Positions 25,866 to 34,761 of a DNA stretch of 54,107 nt are shown in pieces. The position numbers and the translations under genes are program-made. The first letter of the stretch is position 1, and every line of letters starts with the position of its first letter. The stretch covers positions 1-54,107 of the forward strand of contig CAMCLY010000004.1 in assembly GCA_945875805.1 (NCBI GenBank), written 5' to 3'. This stretch comes from an uncultured Myxococcales bacterium. Lineage in GTDB: Bacteria; Myxococcota_A; Bradymonadia; UBA4248. The notes below the pieces were generated by a model. The model did no database searches. It saw only the letters and a program-made list of their open reading frames with translations, and had not been told where the DNA came from.

Positions 25866-27476
25866 ATGGGATTTCAAGCGGAAACAAAAAAAGCAGACAA
25901 AACTCAGGATAATGCCAAAAAAAACGAAGCCCAGGGCGTTTCGGCAAAGATGAGTGCTTCGGAAACGTCCAAGGATTCGCAAGAAGAAAAACTCGGAAAC
26001 GGCACGTTTAACGAAAAAATCAAGATGCTCTTGAAGGTATGCACAGGGGCGCGCATCACCTCCTTTATGTTGCTCAACGTGGGAATCAGACTCGCAGGAT
26101 CTATTGCCCTGTCCACCGCAAGTGCAAAAATCAGGGAGCTGTTTGCCAATGCAGGCGGCGAAGATCTCGTTGAGGTGGCCCAAGACAAGGAAACCATGAC
26201 ACTCCTGATGCGTTCCCTCATCGACAAGTCGTTGCGCCATTCGTGTCTGGACAAGCTGTATATGCATGTCAATGATCAAGCCTTGTTATGTGATATGATT
26301 CACAAGCGCTTTGGCGTCCCTGTCGAAGTCGCGCGCGCCAATCAGGAAAGCCAGAACTTTATCAACCGCTTTCTTGCAGATAACCATCTCTCTGAAATGA
26401 ACTGGACTGTCGTGGGACTGCAACATGTCTACCGCACGTATCTCGTCCTGCCTCAGGCAGACTTGGATCTCATCAAGTGCCTGTTTACCTATGATCTGAA
26501 TGGAAGCGGGGGCGCCGCCTGGGGTTCGCGCGGAAATTATTATGTCAATTATAAGGCAGGCAATGAATCAGAAACCGAATCCTGGCAACATATTGAACGA
26601 GATGCAGAACAGAAATATGGAACGGCAGATTCTCGAGAAGGCTTGGTTTTGCTGGACATGACTGTGGCACACGAACTGGGCCATATCGTCGATGCACAGG
26701 CGCCCGGGAAACCCTATTCCGATCGCTTCGATGGAAGCGGAAATCCCATGTCCAACAGTTTTATGGAAATTTCCGGATGGAAACGGCACCCTAAATCCGA
26801 TGCCAAGCAACTCGCAAAGGACATCCGCGGATATGTCAGCAATCCCATCCCGACAGCCATCACAGGCGAGAAGGCAAAACTCGCAGATGAAGTCATCATG
26901 GTCGGTGCCGAAGCCCTTTTGTCCGGAATTGACGGGGTGCGCCAGCTGGTGGCAAAAGAAGCGAATCAAAATACGGCATTTGAGAATTTATACAGAGTCC
27001 CAGGATTTCAGGCCATGACACAGAAATTTGTGGATGAAGGCCTGGCTACTGTCAATCCTGACGGGTCGTATTCTCTGACACCAGAAAATGAACAATTTTG
27101 GACCACTGTGATGACCTCAAATCTCCTCACGCATATTTGTCGCGGATTTGCCGAACATTCGCCGTGGTATTATGGCGAACTGTTTCCAGAACTGCCCACA
27201 CGCCAAATCCACGAAAGTTACAGCTGGTCGCCGTATTGGTATTCTTTCAGCAACAATGCATGGGCAGATGGAAAAATTAGCAAATATCAATATCGGGATC
27301 CCGGAGAAGAATTTGCTGAAATGTATGCCTCATACTTTGTCTCCGGAAATGGCGCTCAAATGCCCAAAAAACACAAGGCGTGGTTCGAGGCCAATGATCT
27401 GCACAAACTCGATAGAAAAGGTCAGCCGAAAGGAGACAGGAGCTCAGGAAAGACAAATAAGAACAAAAAGGGATAA
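25866..27476 (+). CDS. Anthrax-lethal-factor-like (ATLF) zinc metallopeptidase
   Basis: A 536-residue protein. ATG 25866 follows GGAGG; longer frames upstream run through terminator hairpins and are not real. The zinc motif HELGH is at 269-273, followed by IVDAQ. The third ligand is likely E481 in GEEFAEMY. In anthrax lethal factor the site reads HEFGHAVDD ... EFFAEAF, with a functional tyrosine seven residues before the glutamate; here Y474 is exactly seven before E481. There is no signal peptide. Residues 1-50 are charged, 52-78 form a hydrophobic helix. The fold and role as a peptidase are inferred from the motif; the target is unknown. It is the first gene of an AT-richer island with lipoproteins and an AAA+ ATPase, so a toxin or effector role is possible. 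Confidence 0.75.
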   Translation: MGFQAETKKADKTQDNAKKNEAQGVSAKMSASETSKDSQEEKLGNGTFNEKIKMLLKVCTGARITSFMLLNVGIRLAGSIALSTASAKIRELFANAGGEDLVEVAQDKETMTLLMRSLIDKSLRHSCLDKLYMHVNDQALLCDMIHKRFGVPVEVARANQESQNFINRFLADNHLSEMNWTVVGLQHVYRTYLVLPQADLDLIKCLFTYDLNGSGGAAWGSRGNYYVNYKAGNESETESWQHIERDAEQKYGTADSREGLVLLDMTVAHELGHIVDAQAPGKPYSDRFDGSGNPMSNSFMEISGWKRHPKSDAKQLAKDIRGYVSNPIPTAITGEKAKLADEVIMVGAEALLSGIDGVRQLVAKEANQNTAFENLYRVPGFQAMTQKFVDEGLATVNPDGSYSLTPENEQFWTTVMTSNLLTHICRGFAEHSPWYYGELFPELPTRQIHESYSWSPYWYSFSNNAWADGKISKYQYRDPGEEFAEMYASYFVSGNGAQMPKKHKAWFEANDLHKLDRKGQPKGDRSSGKTNKNKKG

Positions 27477-27576
27477 GACATTCCTGTGTCTCTGACTGTA
27501 TATAGGAATAATACGAAACGCTATGCCCGTCATGGCGTTTCTTTTTTTGACCTTCACCCATATGAGATGAAAGACA

Positions 27577-28440
27577 ATGTTTCGCCTTATATCCCTTTCG
27601 AGTTTTGTATTTTTCTGTGTCCTATGCACCGGCGTTTGTTTGATGTCATGCCGCTCCAACACATCCCTTGAACCATCCGGTACAGGCTTAAATACAGAAA
27701 TATCCTCGGTCGTTCATGCGCATCCCGAAAACGCCGACACTAATCCAGAGACAACTTCAGAGGCAAAAGCCGATAAAGAAAATATGAACTTACCTGATTT
27801 ACAAAAATATTTAAATGGGCTCAATGACTCAACTCCAGAGGATGCCTGGTTACACTCGGCTTTACAAGCATGGGTACTCGAACAATATAAAAGAGAAGAC
27901 TTCGTGGTGAGAAGTGCCGGCACAGAGGATTGGGCTCGCCTCACTCTTTTGAATACGCCAAAACAGTCTGCCGAACTTCGGGATGCTCCCCCCATGCAGA
28001 ACTCGACGGTGTTGGTTCATGTGCCCACCAAAACACCTGTTTCTAGAGGTGACTGGGACACCGCCAAACCCTTGTTTGTCATGCTCGCGACACAAGCCTT
28101 GGCGGCGTCTGACGATCTTCGTCCTCAAATCCTCAAGCAAATGACCATCAATGCAAGTGTCGTCGAATTGGGCGAGAACCGCGTGTTCGTCAAACAAACT
28201 CAGGGCTTTATGGGTATGGGAATGGGAGCCCCACGCCAGGAGCCAGGGGAACTGAGTTCGATTGAAGCCGATGAACATGGTTGGAAATTTACATTCTTCC
28301 TCAAACTGGACAACGGCATGTCGGCTCCGGAAGCTCAAGAAATGATCCTTACATTTTCGGATGATCACTTCGAATGTAAGACCATACGCCGTATGAGTGC
28401 ATATCAGTTTGAACAAAATGGCTATACCTTTGACAAATAA
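27577..28440 (+). CDS. Lipoprotein of unknown function, paralogue of the next gene
   Basis: A 287-residue protein with a lipoprotein signal (FCVLCTGVCLMSC), so probably lipid-anchored outside the cytoplasm. A Ser/Thr/Glu-rich linker runs to about residue 70. The folded part follows, with EDWARLTLLN, RDAPPM and a Met/Gly-rich loop (GFMGMGMGAP). It is clearly similar to the product of 28495-28948 over about 65 residues (both have AG-x-DW-x-RL, DAPPM and a QAL helix). No known family is recognised. The ribosome binding site is weak (GAGATGAAAG). It sits 100 bases after the peptidase gene. Confidence 0.75.
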   Translation: MFRLISLSSFVFFCVLCTGVCLMSCRSNTSLEPSGTGLNTEISSVVHAHPENADTNPETTSEAKADKENMNLPDLQKYLNGLNDSTPEDAWLHSALQAWVLEQYKREDFVVRSAGTEDWARLTLLNTPKQSAELRDAPPMQNSTVLVHVPTKTPVSRGDWDTAKPLFVMLATQALAASDDLRPQILKQMTINASVVELGENRVFVKQTQGFMGMGMGAPRQEPGELSSIEADEHGWKFTFFLKLDNGMSAPEAQEMILTFSDDHFECKTIRRMSAYQFEQNGYTFDK

Positions 28441-28494
28441 TTCCGTGATTTCATCTCGATTTTGAACTTTCCAGATCTTTTTGACGGAGGAATT

Positions 28495-28948
28495 ATGCAA
28501 AGAATTTTTTTTAATTATCATAGTCGTTTCCTGTCTGGCGGCGGCCACGGCTTGCCAATCCCCAAAAACATTGCCGCCACCAATTCAGGTTATAGACACT
28601 CAAACCTCGATGATTCAAAATGGAACACCTGACATGAATACGAATCACAAGGATGCGCTTCAAGAACGCTTAATGTCTATTGCCAATTCGGTACACAAAG
28701 ACAGTGCATTCACCTTTACCACCGCTGGAATGGATGACTGGTATCGACTGTCTTTTGTGTTTCACGCTCCAGAAAGTGTGATGGATGCTCCCCCTATGAC
28801 AGAGTCTGTGGTCCTTGCTCATCTTTCTACAAACACCATAATTGAAGCATCAGGCATCGAACAGGCGAAAACACTTTTTGATGGGATGGCTCGTCAGGCA
28901 CTCAAATCCGCGTCTCCCGAATTGTCGCATTGTGTTTATAGAGGTTAA
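28495..28948 (+). pseudogene. Frameshifted and truncated lipoprotein paralogue (T8 run)
   Basis: A strong GGAGG (28486-28490) precedes ATG 28495, but that frame leaves the gene after the run of eight T at 28505-28512. With seven T the frame would read MQRIFLIIIVVSC then LAAATAC, a perfect lipoprotein signal, and continue to 28948. The downstream frame as given opens only from TTG 28481, which lies before the ribosome binding site. So the gene is off in this sequence, or switched by slippage, or this is a base-count error. The product (about 150 residues if in frame) is similar to the gene before it (DDWYRLSF, MDAPPM, QALKSAS), but it stops about 100 residues early. Confidence 0.7.
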
Positions 28949-29003
28949 ATCGTTTTAATGATGTGACATTTGAACACATGGTTTTCAAAAAGGGGCTGAT
29001 GCT

Positions 29004-31220
29004 ATGAGTCATTCAAAGAAGTCTGTGGCACAAACAGAAGCTGAAGAGATGAATCCAATCCACCTTCCCTTCAGGTCTTCGGAGGAACGGCTTGGACTCG
29101 AAACAGCCTATATCATTGGCATGATCCTGCGCTACGTTCGACGCTTTCAGGCCAGGCTCTTAAACGACGTCGGGACTCTGGATCCTTCTCATACGAGTTC
29201 ATTTGAATTGCTCGAATTATCGGGCATAACGACGGATATTCCAGCAAAGACATGGCTTGACACAATTCATGTTCCAGAAATTGACGACCTCTACCGGCGC
29301 ATTCTTGGTGTGGAGTTCATGCTGGAGCAGAAAATAGAGTCTTCGCTTGAGTCGGGATTAAGTGAATACATGATCCCCGAGAAGATTCAGACGCAATTTC
29401 AGCTCGACACGCTCGAAAAGCATCTCCTGTGCGCCATCGCAGCACCGCAGATGAATATGAAAATTGCACGTGCGTACCGTTTTGCCACCGGACTTGATTC
29501 GACGATCTTTCCTGCGGGATTTTATGCAGAGTTGCTCAGCTCTCCGGAAGTTTCTGTCAAAGATGTATTGAACTGTCTTTCCCCAAAACGGAATTTGCGG
29601 CGATATGGACTTGTCGAAGTCGGACAGCAAACCGATTGGGGCGATAAAACGCCCATTCTTCACGCCCCGCTGCTTGTTCCCAATCGCATTGCCGCATACT
29701 TGTTCGATAACCATCACGACGAATTCCCGTCCTTTATGACGCTCAAAAAAGCGCCTTCCCATTCGATCACCCTTTCCGGAGATTTTCGCACCGATCTCAT
29801 CAAATTGATGCGAAAACCAAAGTTGCGTCTGGGCATCACGGGGGCTATGTGTGATTCTGCGATTGACTTCATTCATCAAAACCTCCCCTCCCCTGTCCTC
29901 GAAATCGACATGCCTGCGCTTTTGCAATGCAAAAATCAAAATATAAAAATGGATGATTTGGCTATACAATGGTTCCAAGAAGCCTGTTTGCAAAGCGCCA
30001 TCCTCATATTCAATTGTAAAAATACAAAGCCTCAGGATTATACAGAAGCCTTTAACAACGCTTTTGGCATGTTGCATGAACATATTCGTGTTTATCCTGG
30101 AATCGTCGTGTTTACGGCACAGATCACCACCCCGATGTGGACAGAGGTATTCACTCCATTTACGGAGTTTGTCACGCCCTCACCAAGATGGTCTCAGCAG
30201 AATGTTTTTTGGAGAGATGCCTTGCAAGGACGCATTCCTGATGATCGGCTTGAAGAGGTTGTTTCATATATTTCATCAAGCTATTGTCTGTCTCCTTTTG
30301 AAATCGAAGAAACCATCCTTTCCACGGTGGCACGTACCGGATGTTCCTTTGCATCGCTTACAGGTCAAATGCTGTCTGATACCCTGTGCGCCTCTAAAGG
30401 CCGGGAGCTTGAAGGTCTCGCAGACTATAGAAATACCTCTCTTGGACTGGATGATATTGTCCTCAGCGAGGATGCACGCAAAACGATTGACGAAATACTC
30501 AATTATGCAAAGTATTCCGAGACCATATACCAAAACTGGGGTTTTGAACACATGAGTTCGGCCACTGGATTGTGTGCGCTCTTTTACGGACCGCCTGGAA
30601 CCGGAAAAACACTCACAGCCGGTGTCATTGCCCATGAATTGCGACGTGCCCTGTACGTCGTCGACATTTCCAAAATTGTCGACAAGTATATCGGTGAAAC
30701 CGAAAAAAGACTCGCCAAAATCTTTGACCATGCCCAACAGAGTCAGGCTATTCTTCTATTTGATGAAGCCGACTCACTTTTTGCCAAACGCACGGGCGTA
30801 AAATCTTCCAATGATCGTTATGCCAACCTCGAAGTCAACTATTTATTGCAACGCCTGGAGACGTTTAGAGGCGTTTCTATTCTCACGACAAATCTCGCCA
30901 CTTCCCTGGATGAAGCGCTTTCAAGACGTATTCAATTTAAACTGTCATTTCCCACACCACAGCCTGAAGAACGTGCACAGCTCTGGAAGTGTTTAATCCC
31001 TCGCCATGCGCCTCATGACGATATCGATTTCAAGGTGTTGGGCGAGTATTTTGAAATGAGCGGAGGACATATCAAAAATGCCGTCTTTCGAGCATGCGTG
31101 GAGGCAGCCGCCACGCATAGCCATTTGACCACAGACATGCTGTGGAAGGCGGCTGTCCATGAATATCGTGAACTCGGGCGCATCATTCGCGATCAGTCCC
31201 AACCGCCTTCCAATGCCTAA
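29004..31220 (+). CDS. AAA+ ATPase of the injection-system-associated (CDC48-like) type
   Basis: A 738-residue protein with AAGGGG before ATG 29004. Residues about 20-240 are a helical N-terminal part; about 240-410 look like a degenerate ATPase domain without a P-loop. The active AAA+ module follows: Walker A GPPGTGKT (529-536), Walker B FDEAD (D587, E588), sensor TTN near 630, and LSRRIQF as arginine finger site. The phrases YVVDISKIVDKYIGETEK and NDRYANLEVNYLLQRLE match the ATPases beside extracellular contractile injection systems (such as Afp15/Pvc15), which also occur elsewhere. No sheath, tube or baseplate genes are in the window. It probably remodels a protein partner; the peptidase or lipoproteins of the island are candidates. 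Confidence 0.88.
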   Translation: MSHSKKSVAQTEAEEMNPIHLPFRSSEERLGLETAYIIGMILRYVRRFQARLLNDVGTLDPSHTSSFELLELSGITTDIPAKTWLDTIHVPEIDDLYRRILGVEFMLEQKIESSLESGLSEYMIPEKIQTQFQLDTLEKHLLCAIAAPQMNMKIARAYRFATGLDSTIFPAGFYAELLSSPEVSVKDVLNCLSPKRNLRRYGLVEVGQQTDWGDKTPILHAPLLVPNRIAAYLFDNHHDEFPSFMTLKKAPSHSITLSGDFRTDLIKLMRKPKLRLGITGAMCDSAIDFIHQNLPSPVLEIDMPALLQCKNQNIKMDDLAIQWFQEACLQSAILIFNCKNTKPQDYTEAFNNAFGMLHEHIRVYPGIVVFTAQITTPMWTEVFTPFTEFVTPSPRWSQQNVFWRDALQGRIPDDRLEEVVSYISSSYCLSPFEIEETILSTVARTGCSFASLTGQMLSDTLCASKGRELEGLADYRNTSLGLDDIVLSEDARKTIDEILNYAKYSETIYQNWGFEHMSSATGLCALFYGPPGTGKTLTAGVIAHELRRALYVVDISKIVDKYIGETEKRLAKIFDHAQQSQAILLFDEADSLFAKRTGVKSSNDRYANLEVNYLLQRLETFRGVSILTTNLATSLDEALSRRIQFKLSFPTPQPEERAQLWKCLIPRHAPHDDIDFKVLGEYFEMSGGHIKNAVFRACVEAAATHSHLTTDMLWKAAVHEYRELGRIIRDQSQPPSNA

Positions 31221-31258
31221 GAAATACAGAGAGTCCCCACGCAATCCACACAAAATCG

Positions 31259-31909
31259 TTACATGGCGTCCTCAAAATCGTTGTTGAGATCGATGTAGAA
31301 TGGACTCGTTTTGAGGACAATCGACTGAGACATCGAATCGTCGTCGACTTCTTCGGCCTTGCTGCCGACGAACGCGCCGACGAGAGATCCGCTTGATGTA
31401 TTGAACATGCCTGAATCACTGAACCCGACGCGGAACCAGCTTCGGATCGACTCCAGGCGCTTTTGTACGCTGGCCGTCACTTGGAGCGAAATGCGAATGA
31501 TGTAGTTGTCCGAAGGCAGATCGGTGAGGGTCAGGGCCTGAATGGCAAAGCGCGACATGGCGATGAGAAAGGCGTTTTCGTCGCGGTATCGCTGCCACGT
31601 TTTAGCCCCGCGCCAAAGAATGAGGCAGGGCGACTCGAAGGGATCGAGATAGCAGCGTTGCGAGGCTTCGAGTTTGCTGCGCTGAAGGACTTTGGCGCCG
31701 TCCGACGTGAGAAGTTCGATGTAAATCTGAAACGTATTTTCCCAGCCGTTGGTAAGAATGGGACGAACCTTGTTGATAAAATCGGAAATCGACAACGTAC
31801 AAAAGATACGGCTGTCTTCTTCGACACATCGAACGGTATCCGGTTCGGCATAAACCGTACAGGGTAGAAGCGCGCCGATAAACGCCAGTGTTGCGATACA
31901 CTTTCTCAT
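31259..31909 (-). CDS. Secreted protein of unknown function downstream of an Omp85 gene
   Basis: A 216-residue protein starting at ATG 31909, 7 bases after the stop of the Omp85-like gene and with AAGGTAG in that gene's end. The signal peptide MRKCIATLAFIGALLP ends at VYA|E. The mature part has strand-like stretches (TFQIYIELLTSDG, NYIIRISLQVTAS) and a few cysteines. It resembles the small periplasmic DUF4390 type only loosely. Close coupling suggests it works with the Omp85 barrel. Its 3' end faces the AAA+ gene with a 38-base gap and no clear terminator. Confidence 0.7.
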   Translation of the reverse strand: MRKCIATLAFIGALLPCTVYAEPDTVRCVEEDSRIFCTLSISDFINKVRPILTNGWENTFQIYIELLTSDGAKVLQRSKLEASQRCYLDPFESPCLILWRGAKTWQRYRDENAFLIAMSRFAIQALTLTDLPSDNYIIRISLQVTASVQKRLESIRSWFRVGFSDSGMFNTSSGSLVGAFVGSKAEEVDDDSMSQSIVLKTSPFYIDLNNDFEDAM

Positions 31910-31916
31910 CGCCAAT

Positions 31917-33533
31917 CTACCTTGGAATCAGATTGAAAATATGGCCGAGCGTCAGACTGAACAGACCATAGGACGTCTTGACGCGGACGCCGGCGTTGAA
32001 CGACATGTCGACGGGAAATCTCCCGCGCTCCCCTTCGGGGCGTATACCAAGCATCACGCGCGAGGTGTCTTTGGAGTTGGCCCACGTCGCCCCGACCAGA
32101 GCAAAGAGTTCAAACCGGCGCGTCACGGGCTGCCATGCGTAACTCAGGGCGAGGTGGGCTATGTAGTCTTCATATCCAAGCGTGCCGGCCCCTGTGTCAA
32201 AGATATCAAACGCTCCGCGTTCGGATGGGTTGAGTTTGCCGATCCGGCTTGGCGCCAATGTATACAAATCGTTGAAGAAAAACTTTTCAAAAAAAGGCGC
32301 ATCCCCCACTACAGCCCCAAAAAAGGAATTGACGCGCAGAATGTGGGCTTTTTTGCCCAACGGGATGTTGCTCTGATGCATCAATGAAAACCTGAGGTAT
32401 TTGTAATCTGACGCTTTGGTCTCGGCGGTTCCGGCGACGGTGAAGTGCACCAGGTGTCCGCTGTTGGGCAACTCATGTCCGGGACGTGTATCGTATGAAA
32501 AAATAAGCGCGGCATTCAAAAGATTGCTGTGCCCGGAATCCATGAAATCGTCGAGGTAGACGGCATACGTGGATGCCGCGTTTTGCCGCCACAGGCGCAT
32601 GTAGCCCACGCGCAGAAGCATTCGGAACTTTGAAACGGGCGAATATCCAAGACCGACGGAGGCGCCATGGCGCTCAAACGCCATCTCTCCGAGATGCACG
32701 CCGGAGGTACTCAGGAGATCGTTGGACGACGGTGTGCCAAAAATCCCCTCGTGGCTCTGCATGGAATGGATGCCGAGCATGAGCGAAATGGGAATCTGAT
32801 TGATCGTCGGAATGAGATAGTAGAGAGAGAGGGTGTAATCGTTCGACGAGGTGGCGGCATAATTCATTCTCAATCGGTGAGACGTTCCAAAAGGCGCGAG
32901 CCAAGTGACGTCGAGACCGAGCCAGAACGGAGACTTGTCGTCGGTGCCGATATAGTACTGATTGATTTGAAGCGGGGCGCGTTCCTCTACGGACAATTCA
33001 ATGGCGAGGCTTGAACGGTCACGTCCTGGTTTGAGCTGGACATCGACGGTTTCAAACAGTCCGCATAAAACGAGGCGGATGCGGATTTCCTCGAGTTGTT
33101 CCATGGTACGCCGGTCGGACTCGACGACGTGCATGATGTCCAGAATGCGCTCGCGCGAGGTCTGCGCATTGCCGACGATGGAAATGCGTTCGACGGTGTA
33201 AACGGGGTTTGGAAGGCGTGGCTCGCCGGATTCTTCGTCATCCGGTGCGGCGTATTCGTCGGAGTCAGGCGCCTCGGGTTGGACGGCATGGGGAAGGACA
33301 GGGGCGTCGTCCACGACGTCATCGGGGGTGGCGGCGGGGACGAACAGAGGCCCGCCGTCCAGGACATCGACGATTGGGACGTCCTCGTTCTCCTCGTTCT
33401 CATCGAAATTCTGAGCATTCTGAGACATGGACATCCCGGGGTCTCCGGACCCCGTGTCGCGCAAAGGTTGAGCCTGTCCCCATGCGGGCCATAGGGCTAA
33501 AATACAAATGAGAAGGGCGAATCGATAATCCAT
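31917..33533 (-). CDS. Omp85-superfamily outer-membrane protein with a single clear POTRA domain
   Basis: A 538-residue protein starting at ATG 33533. The signal ends at WPAWGQAQ. Residues about 25-115 are acidic and low in complexity. One POTRA domain follows (YTVERISIVGNAQTSRERIL ... LFETVDVQLKPGRD, about 120-195). The rest reads as a 16-strand-type barrel with alternating strands (RLRMNYAATSSNDYTLSLYY) and ends in LGHIFNLIPR. BamA has five POTRA domains and TamA three; one POTRA suggests a specialised family member that inserts or secretes a protein or lipid. It is coupled to the secreted protein after it. Confidence 0.8.
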   Translation of the reverse strand: MDYRFALLICILALWPAWGQAQPLRDTGSGDPGMSMSQNAQNFDENEENEDVPIVDVLDGGPLFVPAATPDDVVDDAPVLPHAVQPEAPDSDEYAAPDDEESGEPRLPNPVYTVERISIVGNAQTSRERILDIMHVVESDRRTMEQLEEIRIRLVLCGLFETVDVQLKPGRDRSSLAIELSVEERAPLQINQYYIGTDDKSPFWLGLDVTWLAPFGTSHRLRMNYAATSSNDYTLSLYYLIPTINQIPISLMLGIHSMQSHEGIFGTPSSNDLLSTSGVHLGEMAFERHGASVGLGYSPVSKFRMLLRVGYMRLWRQNAASTYAVYLDDFMDSGHSNLLNAALIFSYDTRPGHELPNSGHLVHFTVAGTAETKASDYKYLRFSLMHQSNIPLGKKAHILRVNSFFGAVVGDAPFFEKFFFNDLYTLAPSRIGKLNPSERGAFDIFDTGAGTLGYEDYIAHLALSYAWQPVTRRFELFALVGATWANSKDTSRVMLGIRPEGERGRFPVDMSFNAGVRVKTSYGLFSLTLGHIFNLIPR

Positions 33534-33650
33534 GGATACACACAATACCAAGCGAAAGGCCGGGCGAGTCCTTGGGTAAGGAGGGCTGGTGAAATGTATT
33601 TTGATCTAAATCTTTGGAACGTATGGGAGAGTTTGGGTGGAGGTATGGAG

Positions 33651-33717
33651 GGGGGCGGCGCGTATTTGCCCGCAGGGCAAATAGCGACGTGGGGGGACAC
33701 TTCCCCCCCCAAAAAAA
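33651..33717. repeat. Dispersed palindrome element, near-twin of 22676-22746
   Basis: CGC, bulged G, TATTTGCCC, loop GCA, GGGCAAATA, GCG; then GTGGGGGG-ACACTT-CCCCCC and an A run. It lies between two minus-strand genes. On that strand the T run comes before the hairpins, so it is not shaped as a terminator for the gene upstream. Confidence 0.85.
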
Positions 33718-33735
33718 CAAACTATTTATAGAAAA

Positions 33736-34752
33736 CTATCCTACAAAAATATGAAAAGATTTATATCTTTCGATATAATCTTTATAGGACCCCGAAATAT
33801 CAATAATTCCAATAAATTCGGTACCGCGTCCCGGGCTGATGTTGACGATGAGTTTGTTGAGATTCTCCATGATAAAATAGAATCCCATGCCGGCGCCGCC
33901 TTGTTTTTGTTCGATTTGATCTTTGCCCATGGCAAAGCAACGCACGAGGTATCCGCGAATTTTTTCGGGGGTGAGGGAACCGAACCGGTCGTGTACGGAA
34001 ATGATGAACTGAGTGCCGTCGCTGGCAAACGAGAAGAAACAGGTTTCGTTGGGCTGCAAATCGACGGGAATGGTGCGGGAACGGCGAGCATAGGGGCGGA
34101 CGCCGTTGGGATAGATGGGCGCATTATAGATGGCGTTCATCAACAGTTCGTCGGCCACGCAGGCGACTGCCGAAATGATGCGTTTGTTGATTCCGATGTT
34201 GGCGGCATATTCGGACATCGAGTGCAGGAGGGGATCTTTCTGCAGACTCGACGACACTTCATACGTCGTGGGGGTTGCGCCATAACAAAGATATTTATCG
34301 ATGCCGAAAATATCATTTCGTATAATTTTGCCCACGGTGATGATGAGTTCTTCGGGCGAGAAATCGTGGGATTTGGCGACGATGTTGCTGGCAAAGGAGA
34401 GTCCGAAGATATTGCGCATTTCCTCTCGGTTCCGGCGTTCGGCCAGGAGGAGGATGCGCGTGCGTCCGGAGACCCAGTGAGAGGCGGGGAGCTGTGAGAA
34501 GCGCTGGAGGAAATTGTCCATGGCTGCGCGGCCGTTGCCTTCCACGGTCTGGGACTGTTGATCGTAATCGGCGACGAGCAAATCGATGTTCTGGTGCATG
34601 ATGGTCTGCTCGGCCTCGGCGAGGTCTGTGACGACCTTGACGTTGCATCCGGTGGCGGAGAGGGCTTTGGTCAGTATTTGCTGGTCTTTGGGCGTGGACG
34701 CCAACAGGAGGATGGTCGCGGTGTCGGCAAAAAGGGTCGGAACGACTTTCAT
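33736..34752 (-). CDS. Receiver-like domain fused to a GHKL ATPase domain
   Basis: A 338-residue protein. Residues about 11-130 resemble a response-regulator receiver with the phospho-acceptor in DLLVAD (D62). The usual acidic pair at the start of the first strand is missing (LLLASTPKD), so it may be a pseudo-receiver. Residues about 190-320 are a GHKL ATPase domain: N-box ADELLMNAIYNAP, G1-box VHDRFGSL, G2-box GGAGMGFYF. This is more like the anti-sigma factor kinases of the RsbW type than a full histidine kinase, as no dimerisation or His domain is seen. It starts 9 bases after the PhnD-like gene, so it is the last gene of that operon. Likely a signalling protein. Confidence 0.78.
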   Translation of the reverse strand: MKVVPTLFADTATILLLASTPKDQQILTKALSATGCNVKVVTDLAEAEQTIMHQNIDLLVADYDQQSQTVEGNGRAAMDNFLQRFSQLPASHWVSGRTRILLLAERRNREEMRNIFGLSFASNIVAKSHDFSPEELIITVGKIIRNDIFGIDKYLCYGATPTTYEVSSSLQKDPLLHSMSEYAANIGINKRIISAVACVADELLMNAIYNAPIYPNGVRPYARRSRTIPVDLQPNETCFFSFASDGTQFIISVHDRFGSLTPEKIRGYLVRCFAMGKDQIEQKQGGAGMGFYFIMENLNKLIVNISPGRGTEFIGIIDISGSYKDYIERYKSFHIFVG

Positions 34753-34761
34753 GACATCACC

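Noticed and set aside
28481-28948. TTG 28481 as true start of the second lipoprotein
   Set aside because: The ribosome binding site GGAGG lies after this TTG, and the strong ATG 28495 fits a seven-T version of the gene. A frameshift explains the site better.
25866-31220. Complete contractile injection system
   Set aside because: Only the ATPase type and a possible effector-like peptidase are seen. Sheath, tube, baseplate and tape-measure genes are all missing.
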